Below are positions 58,297 to 64,000 of a DNA stretch of 64,000 nt, in pieces. The first letter of the stretch is position 1; each line of letters begins with the position of its first letter. Where the stretch lies: the NCBI RefSeq assembly GCF_022346605.1, contig NZ_JAKRNT010000012.1, positions 1-64,000 of the forward strand, written 5' to 3'. The translations under genes and the position numbers were made by a program. Origin of the DNA: Sporosarcina sp. ACRSL. GTDB taxonomy: Bacteria > Bacillota > Bacilli > Bacillales_A > Planococcaceae. The notes under the pieces were generated by a model. That model saw only the letters and a list, made by a program, of their open reading frames with translations, was not told where the DNA came from and did not search any database.

Positions 58297-58773
58297 AAGA
58301 TTTCACATTATTACTATAATCGGTAGTCTAACAAGTTCGACAGTAAGCGTTTCAAATTTAAACCTAAATACTAAGGCAGCTAATTGGCTGGTGTGAAGAC
58401 GGTATTGAACCGGGCTCATACTAGCCTATTCATTTCATGTCTCCTCCTTTAGAATATCAATTGGATAATAAAATATTATTTTATAAATAATTATTTGACA
58501 TATAGAAGTTGTTTCATTCAATACCAATATATATTAAAAAAGAATTATTATTTTATAGTACGATTTTATATTTAATTCAATTAACATTGATTATTAAAGA
58601 GTTTATACGATTTAGTAGTTATTAAAACATTATTAATACAGTTCTTTTTTGTTACAGTTATGTAATATATTGTACATGCCTATGTAATGTATTTATATTA
58701 TACTAAGAAAGTTAGTTAGAGTGAATTCTCTATACTAATATAATTTAAATTCTATGAAGGAGTGAGAATACAG
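58297..58773. other. AT-rich region upstream of the GH3 gene
   Basis: A 477-nt AT-rich region without a gene. TTAGAG (58716-58721), a 17-nt spacer and TATAAT (58739-58744) form a candidate promoter 30 nt before the GH3 start. A TTGACA at 58495-58500 has no matching -10. Confidence 0.5.
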
Positions 58774-61239
58774 TTGAAGAAACGCATTACTTTAATTTTC
58801 ATGACAGCAATAATGTTTGTGTCTTCATTAGTAATTCCTGCCAATGCAATGGCTGTTGGCACGGAAGGGGATAAACCCTGGATGAACAAGCGGTTATCTG
58901 CTGAAGAACGTACCGAGCTTCTTCTTGATGCGATGACGATGGAACAGAAGATCCAGCAAATCGCTATCTCGCGTTTCAATGAGAATGACAAAGGTGAGCC
59001 GGTTGTCATCAAAAAGGGCGGTACTAGCAAGTACCAGAACGGCGTATTCGCGCCTCAAGGCACCCTGCCTGGATGTGAGTGGCAAGACACAGGCCGCCAG
59101 ATTCAAGGGATCGATGAACTGGGAATCCCTACAATCCGTATGACCAACGGTGGTACGGGCGTCAAAGGCGGATCATGTCACAATGACCCAATGGCGACTG
59201 GGCTTCCGTCTACCCCGGGGTTGGCTGCGACATTCGACCGCGAGCTAAACTATGAGGCTGGCCGAATCCTTGGTGAGGAGACACGAGCTTTCGCGCATCA
59301 CGTGTTCCTCGGACCAGGTATGAACCTAATTCGTCACCCGTACGGTGGCCGTAACTATGAGTACTTCAGTGAGGACCCGTATTTGACAGGTGTCCTTGCG
59401 ACCGAGCAAACAAAGGGTATCCAGGATCAAGGAGTCCAGGTACAACTCAAGCACATGGCTGGAAACGAACAGGAAACTGAGCGATGGACGATGGGCGTAC
59501 AAGTTCCATCACAGGCTATGAACGAGTTGTACATGCTTCCATTCGAAATGACCGTCAGAGATGCTGATCCAGCCTCCGTGATGTGTTCGTTCCCGGATGT
59601 TAACGGCACTTATGCATGTGACAGTACTGAATTACTTCAAGATGCCCTACGGAGAAACTGGGGCTTTGATGGTTACGTTATGAGTGACCGTCGCGCAGTA
59701 CACGACACGGTTAAAGCCATCAAGGCGGGCATGAATGTCGAGCTTGACTGGGCACCACAGTACTACACTCAAGAAAAAATTCAAGAGGCACTCGACTCTG
59801 GTCAAGTGACAGAGGACGACATTGATAATCTACTTCGTCCACGTTACATTAAGATGATCGAGTTCGGCCACATGGATAAGCCTTACGATAAATTCATGCC
59901 GGAAATCGTTGATCCGATGGCTAACGGCGCTAGCGCACGGAAGATGGCTGAGGAAGGCTCCGTACTATTGAAAAACGACAACGACTTTTTGCCACTGAAC
60001 GGTGAGCCAAAGTCGATTGCGTTGATCGGCATTGATACGTTCGCTGGTTCGGCAAAGATGTCCCCACGTTCTGTTCGTGACGACAATGACTATGTAGTGA
60101 CTCCATATACGGTCACACCACAAGAAGGTTTAGAGAATGTTATCAAAGAATTGGGCTACAACACGAAAGTGACGTACAACAATGGCAGTGACCCGAAAGC
60201 TGCTGCCAAGTTAGCTGCTGAGTCTGATGTTGTACTTCTCATGATCGGCGACAACCCACATGAGACAGTGGACCGTGATACTCTTGGATTCCCAGCCTTG
60301 AACCTCGAATCAGGTGTGGCTGAGCAGGAGCCGGTGATCGACGCAGTTATGGAAGCTAACCCGGAGAATACTGTTGTGGTACTGAAGACTTCCGGTACGT
60401 CCATTATGCCGTGGTTGGATAAAGTACCTGCAGTTCTTCAAGCATGGTACCCAGGTATGGAGGATGGCAATGCCGTCGCTAACCTACTCTACGGTAAAGT
60501 CAATCCATCCGGTAAGCTTCCAATGACGTTTGGAGCTACTGAGCGTGAAGCAGCATTCGCGACTGAAGAACAGTACCCTGGAACTCGTCAAGATACAGGT
60601 AAAGTAGGTGGACCTGGCCCGTACGGTGACGGTAAATCACACCAACTAATTGCCAAGTACACAGAAGGTCTTGAAATGGGTTACCGTTGGTACGAGGCAA
60701 ACAACGTGAAGCCGGTCTTCCCATTTGGATTTGGCTTGTCATACACGACTTTCGAATATGACAAACTTAAAGTGAAGAAGGTACAAGATAAAGGCTCATT
60801 GTCCGGTATTGACGTGTCCTTCACAATTACAAACACAGGTGACGTAGCCGGTAAAGAAGCGGCACAAGTCTACCTAACACTTCCTGATGAAGCAGGACAG
60901 CCAACTAAGCGTCTTGTCAACTTCGAGAAAGTATACCTTGAGCCTGGTGAGAGCGAGCGCGTGACTGTACGTATTAATCACGATGACTCTAACCACCCGT
61001 TCTCTTATTTCGTTCCGGCAGAACCGGACAACCTTGCGAACTGGGCAGACGGCGAGTGGGCAACAGCTAAAGGAAAATACCGCGTACATGTCGGTGGTTC
61101 TTCAGCAGACACTCCGTTAGAAAAGGATGTCCCTATGAACTTCAAACAGAGCAAGGACAAGAAGGACAACAAAGGCAAGGAAAAAGGAAACAAAGGAAAT
61201 AATGGAAACAACGGAAATAAAGGCAATAACGGGAAGTAA
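58774..61239 (+). CDS. Secreted GH3 family glycosidase
   Basis: An 821-residue glycoside hydrolase 3 protein (beta-glucosidase/xylosidase type). Signal peptide (cut near ANAMA, residue ~26), TIM-barrel domain with GPGMNLIRHPYGGRNYEYFSEDP, the alpha/beta sandwich (VLLKNDNDFLPL), a fibronectin-III-like domain, and a Lys/Gly/Asn-rich repetitive tail. The nucleophile Asp305 is in MSDRRAV; family members nearly always have SDW, so the Trp is replaced by Arg, which may alter the sugar subsite. TTG 58774 is chosen as it gives the signal peptide; AAGGAG lies 11 nt upstream. G+C-richer than the modules to its left. Confidence 0.9.
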   Translation: MKKRITLIFMTAIMFVSSLVIPANAMAVGTEGDKPWMNKRLSAEERTELLLDAMTMEQKIQQIAISRFNENDKGEPVVIKKGGTSKYQNGVFAPQGTLPGCEWQDTGRQIQGIDELGIPTIRMTNGGTGVKGGSCHNDPMATGLPSTPGLAATFDRELNYEAGRILGEETRAFAHHVFLGPGMNLIRHPYGGRNYEYFSEDPYLTGVLATEQTKGIQDQGVQVQLKHMAGNEQETERWTMGVQVPSQAMNELYMLPFEMTVRDADPASVMCSFPDVNGTYACDSTELLQDALRRNWGFDGYVMSDRRAVHDTVKAIKAGMNVELDWAPQYYTQEKIQEALDSGQVTEDDIDNLLRPRYIKMIEFGHMDKPYDKFMPEIVDPMANGASARKMAEEGSVLLKNDNDFLPLNGEPKSIALIGIDTFAGSAKMSPRSVRDDNDYVVTPYTVTPQEGLENVIKELGYNTKVTYNNGSDPKAAAKLAAESDVVLLMIGDNPHETVDRDTLGFPALNLESGVAEQEPVIDAVMEANPENTVVVLKTSGTSIMPWLDKVPAVLQAWYPGMEDGNAVANLLYGKVNPSGKLPMTFGATEREAAFATEEQYPGTRQDTGKVGGPGPYGDGKSHQLIAKYTEGLEMGYRWYEANNVKPVFPFGFGLSYTTFEYDKLKVKKVQDKGSLSGIDVSFTITNTGDVAGKEAAQVYLTLPDEAGQPTKRLVNFEKVYLEPGESERVTVRINHDDSNHPFSYFVPAEPDNLANWADGEWATAKGKYRVHVGGSSADTPLEKDVPMNFKQSKDKKDNKGKEKGNKGNNGNNGNKGNNGK

Positions 61240-61253
61240 GGAAACGACAACTC

Positions 61254-61381
61254 CCAACGTTAAAGCCATGGGATAACGTTGGCGACCCGTAAGAAGTCGC
61301 CAGGCATCCCGGATATCGTGAGCCCGTGGGCCTCGGCGTAAATCGCCGAGCTCGCGGGCTCATTGCTTTTCCGGGATGCCT
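61254..61381. other. Three consecutive strong hairpins between the GH3 and beta-helix genes
   Basis: Hairpin 1 pairs CCAACGTT (61254-61261) with AACGTTGG (61275-61282). Hairpin 2 pairs GGCGAC (61281-61286) with GTCGCC (61296-61301). Hairpin 3 is long: AGGCATCCCGGA (61302-61313) with TCCGGGATGCCT (61370-61381), inside it GAGCCCG/CGGGCTC, and at the tip CTCGGCG (61332-61338) with CGCCGAG (61344-61350). There is no T run. Possible roles are termination, mRNA stabilisation or a folded recombination site; the structure is certain, the role is not. Confidence 0.8.
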
Positions 61382-61428
61382 CCACGGCCGAAAAAAGAAA
61401 AAAGATCCTAGAAAGGACGTGAAAAATA

Positions 61429-63042
61429 ATGAAAAAATCTTTACAAAGCAGTAGGCGACGTCATGCGTATTTGTGGTGGTTGACCCTTTGCCTAGTTCTC
61501 CTCTTGACCGCATGCACCGTAGAGAAACCTGAGGGCCCGGTCGAGAGGGATAACACCATCGAGAAATCCGAGGAGCCTGTCAAGAAAGAGGACGCTGACA
61601 AGGAATCCGATAGGCCGGTCAAGAGAGATGACGCCGTGGACCCAACCGAACCGAAGCATGGCGACTGGGAGGTTCCCGGCTTGGTGGACCGGTCCGGCGC
61701 GCCGATTGAGGTTCCAAAGCCAGGTCCGGTTACTGGAAAGACATTGGATGTCACGGATTACGGGGCAGATCCGGATCCAGACTCACAAGACGATGCACCA
61801 GCCATCAGAGCGGCTTTGGATGCGGCTGAACCGGGTGACGAGGTCTTACTACCAGCTGGCACGTATGACCTGCGCTCTACTGATCCGGCAGACAAGTCCG
61901 CAAACATCGTATTACGAAGCGGCGTGGACTTGCGTGGCGAGGGCAAGGAGCGTACCGTGTTGCTGACTTCACTCGATGGCGAGGACGACAGCCGGGTGAT
62001 CCGCGGGTCGGGCGTCAACGACATTATCGTTGCAGACTTCACCATTACCTCCCGTTATGAGGGTCCACTCGGCGACGACACCAAAGACGGCGATGCGGGT
62101 GGCGGTCCGATGTACGGGATTTATCTCGGAGCCCAAAAAGGACAGTCAAGCTCTCAGGTCTTGGTGGAGAACCTGAGCATCCGCAAATTCGAGCGACACG
62201 GAATTTCCGTTAAGGCTAGCCGGGAAGTGACCCTCTCTGGAAACCACGTCAGTGAGGCAACTAGCGTGGGCCCTGGCGGAAAGGGGTACGGCATCGCAAT
62301 TGAGGGTTCAGCTAACCAGCACGACCCCGATGCCACCGACGATTCCCGGCACAACGTCGTCATTGGCAATACTTTCGATGGTAGGCACCTACGACACGCC
62401 ATTCTTCTGCAGTTTCGCACGCACAACAATCTTGTTTCGGAGAATACCATCGTCGGTAGCCACCTAGACGCTATCGATCTACACGGCGAAGGTGAATACC
62501 TGAATGAGATTCGTGACAACACGGTCATCGGAGGCAAGCGGGCAGGCATTGCGCTGGGCAATTCCGGTGGGAACACGCATAAGCATGATGCCTCAGGCCC
62601 TGGAAACTGGGTGCACTCCAACAATTTAATTGGAAATCGTCAAGGAATTCTTGTCATCCTAGGAACTCCTGACACCCTCATCGAGGGCAACAGAATTACC
62701 GCCGGGGAGGATTCGAAGGTTGGCATTGAGATTCGCAATGCGCCGGGTACGAAGCTACTCAGTAACCACATCACCGGAGGGACTGACGGGTTCTGGGCTA
62801 TCCGGCTTAATAAGGATCGCGGGGCTGACGGAAGGGGCAATGGAATCCCTTCAGACATTAAGATTGAATCTAATGTCATCCGACAGGCCGCCAACGGTAT
62901 CAGAATCGATGCCGGGCAGAATCTCACACTAGTCGAAAATGTCATCGACGCTATAGACGGAACCGAGCTGAAGGTGTCCGAAGGAATCAAGGTGAGCCAG
63001 CACGACCAGCGATCCAGCTCCACCAAGGCACCGGGGGCATAG
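61429..63042 (+). CDS. Beta-helix lipoprotein, pectate-lyase-like
   Basis: A 537-residue lipoprotein precursor (lipobox LLTAC, Cys29). A tether of three ~13-residue charged repeats (EKPEGPVERDNT, EKSEEPVKKEDAD, KESDRPVKRDDAV) is followed by a Pectate_lyase_3-type start (VTDYGADPDPDSQDDAPAI) and a right-handed parallel beta-helix (repeated NxV/I-turn units such as VVIGNTFDG, LVSENTIVG). It may act on polysaccharide; no catalytic residues can be assigned. ATG start. G+C-rich codon use suggests acquisition from a high-GC donor together with the GH3 gene. Confidence 0.82.
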   Translation: MKKSLQSSRRRHAYLWWLTLCLVLLLTACTVEKPEGPVERDNTIEKSEEPVKKEDADKESDRPVKRDDAVDPTEPKHGDWEVPGLVDRSGAPIEVPKPGPVTGKTLDVTDYGADPDPDSQDDAPAIRAALDAAEPGDEVLLPAGTYDLRSTDPADKSANIVLRSGVDLRGEGKERTVLLTSLDGEDDSRVIRGSGVNDIIVADFTITSRYEGPLGDDTKDGDAGGGPMYGIYLGAQKGQSSSQVLVENLSIRKFERHGISVKASREVTLSGNHVSEATSVGPGGKGYGIAIEGSANQHDPDATDDSRHNVVIGNTFDGRHLRHAILLQFRTHNNLVSENTIVGSHLDAIDLHGEGEYLNEIRDNTVIGGKRAGIALGNSGGNTHKHDASGPGNWVHSNNLIGNRQGILVILGTPDTLIEGNRITAGEDSKVGIEIRNAPGTKLLSNHITGGTDGFWAIRLNKDRGADGRGNGIPSDIKIESNVIRQAANGIRIDAGQNLTLVENVIDAIDGTELKVSEGIKVSQHDQRSSSTKAPGA

Positions 63043-63081
63043 AGGTAACGCCCAAACATGGCAGACCATAAATTTAATAAA

Positions 63082-63125
63082 GAAACCCTTCGCTCCGATT
63101 ACAAATAGAGCGAAGGGTTTCTTAA
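63082..63125. terminator. Bidirectional terminator
   Basis: GAAACCCTTCGCTC (63082-63095) and its exact complement (63108-63121) with T/A tails. It separates the beta-helix gene (+) from the DUF779 gene (-). Confidence 0.88.
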
Positions 63126-63136
63126 CTTGTTATAGA

Positions 63137-63475
63137 TTAAATATTTGACGATTCAAGCTTACTAGAACGAATGATGAAGGACTTATCTTCCGCACTTTCG
63201 AGTGAAAAAGAATTCCCTATTCCATCTATCACATCAATGATAATCTGCAAATGCTGCCAGTAAGAAAAGTTTGAGCTATGCATATAGTACGGTACGCCCA
63301 TAACTTCTCCTATTTGCTTATCTTGGCTGCCAAGATAGAAGTCACCTTCTGTCATACAGATTGGTGAAGTCCCGTCACAGCAACCTTCTGAATGAACAAA
63401 TATGAGTTTCCCGTGCTGTTCCTGCAATCGCTTGATCAGACATTGAGCTGCTTCTGTCGCAATAACTTTTTCCAT
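63137..63475 (-). CDS. DUF779 domain protein
   Basis: A 112-residue DUF779 protein with the Cys-rich core HSEGCCDGTSPIC. In many bacteria this gene directly follows an aldehyde dehydrogenase gene; function unknown. ATG 63475 starts two nt after the aldehyde dehydrogenase stop (TAA-A-ATG), with no strong ribosome binding site of its own, suggesting coupling. A TTG further upstream would lie inside the dehydrogenase gene. Confidence 0.88.
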   Translation of the reverse strand: MEKVIATEAAQCLIKRLQEQHGKLIFVHSEGCCDGTSPICMTEGDFYLGSQDKQIGEVMGVPYYMHSSNFSYWQHLQIIIDVIDGIGNSFSLESAEDKSFIIRSSKLESSNI

Positions 63476-63476
63476 T

Positions 63477-64000
63477 TTAGAAAAAGCCCATAGATCCTTT
63501 ATTGTATCCAACTAATAGAGCTTTCGTTTGTTGATAGTGAGCAAGCATCATTAAGTGGTTCTCACGACCGATACCGGATTGTTTGTAACCGCCAAATGCA
63601 GCATGTGCTGGGTATTGGTGATATGTGTTTGTCCATACACGTCCAGCTTGGATTGCGCGACCTGCACGGTAGGCAATCTCACCACTACGGGACCATACAC
63701 CAGCACCTAAGCCGTATACTGTATCGTTTGCGATTTCGATTGCTTCGTCAAAATCTTTGAATGTTGTTACAGATAGAACAGGGCCAAAGATTTCTTCTTG
63801 GAAGATACGCATTTTGTTGTCGCCTTTGAAAATAGTTGGCGCAACATAGTAACCTTCAGCTTGGTCGCCTTCTAATTTATTTTGGTGACCACCAATTAGT
63901 AATTCAGCACCTTCTTCTTTACCGATTTTGATATAAGAAAGGATTTTATCTAGTTGTTGTTTAGAAGCTTGTGCACCCATCATTGTTTCAGTATCTAGTG
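63477..64000 (-). CDS. Aldehyde dehydrogenase, C-terminal part (cut by window edge)
   Basis: The last ~174 residues of an NAD(P)-dependent aldehyde dehydrogenase; the frame is open to the window edge and continues beyond it. Seen: [15 protein letters not shown], the [10 protein letters not shown] motif, [38 protein letters not shown]. The HQYPAHAAF segment and the DUF779 neighbour point to the acetaldehyde dehydrogenase (AcoD/ExaC-like) group. The catalytic cysteine lies outside the window. Confidence 0.94.
   Translation of the reverse strand, partial: LDTETMMGAQASKQQLDKILSYIKIGKEEGAELLIGGHQNKLEGDQAEGYYVAPTIFKGDNKMRIFQEEIFGPVLSVTTFKDFDEAIEIANDTVYGLGAGVWSRSGEIAYRAGRAIQAGRVWTNTYHQYPAHAAFGGYKQSGIGRENHLMMLAHYQQTKALLVGYNKGSMGFF

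Noticed and set aside
63060..63078. Further attachment-site copy after the beta-helix gene
   Set aside because: Only ACCATAAAT matches; the left part and the Lys-stop end are absent, so it is not distinguishable from chance.

Overview
The window is a low-GC, spore-forming Firmicute chromosome, most likely a member of the Planococcaceae (Sporosarcina-like). The calls rest on gene order and on protein similarity recalled from Bacillus subtilis; no database search was run. The first 41.8 kb is the conserved origin region. Genes left of the origin run leftward (dnaA, dnaN, yaaA, recF, gyrB, gyrA, an HD-GYP gene, then a 16S rRNA). Genes right of it run rightward (rpmH, rnpA, yidC, jag, mnmE, mnmG, rsmG, noc, soj, spo0J, ..., ychF, rpsF-ssb-rpsR, yybS-gdpP-rplI-dnaC, the walRKHIJ-htrA block and rlmH). 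yyaC suggests a sporulating host. Compared with B. subtilis, yaaB/remB is absent between recF and gyrB, and purA is absent between dnaC and walR.

The origin is readable. DnaA boxes lie upstream of dnaA. Between dnaA and dnaN there is a DnaA-box / GC-rich / DnaA-trio unwinding module. Two perfect parS sites are present, one after rsmG and one inside spo0J. Further DnaA-box clusters sit upstream of mnmE and around the small gene before rlmH. Three copies of a ~125-145 bp structured intergenic repeat and three arrays of ~20-21 bp tandem repeats decorate the otherwise conserved backbone.

At the 3' end of rlmH (41.84 kb) the character changes. The last codons of rlmH (Glu-Pro-Tyr-His-Lys-stop) recur six more times, all in the same orientation, at 43.96, 46.27, 52.60, 54.96, 56.23 and 58.00 kb. 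rlmH/orfX is the staphylococcal SCC (SCCmec) integration site, and these 18-bp sites are the equivalent of the SCC attachment site. They divide 16 kb into six small cargo modules: ECF sigma/anti-sigma; SDR plus FAD oxidoreductase; a 6.3-kb mix of esterase, nitroreductase, DUF421, methyltransferase, serine hydrolase and AzlCD; a secreted small protein plus membrane HD-GYP; an aromatic-acid-exporter-like protein; and a ThDP enzyme. The sites differ mainly at synonymous codon positions. No ccr recombinase is visible in the window, so this looks like a tandem, recombinase-less SCC-like archipelago.

To the right of the last site are a short piece resembling a urease accessory protein C-terminus, then a G+C-richer pair of exported carbohydrate-related genes (a GH3 glycosidase with a KGNN-rich tail and a beta-helix lipoprotein) separated by three strong hairpins. 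The window ends in an aldehyde dehydrogenase / DUF779 operon cut by the right edge.
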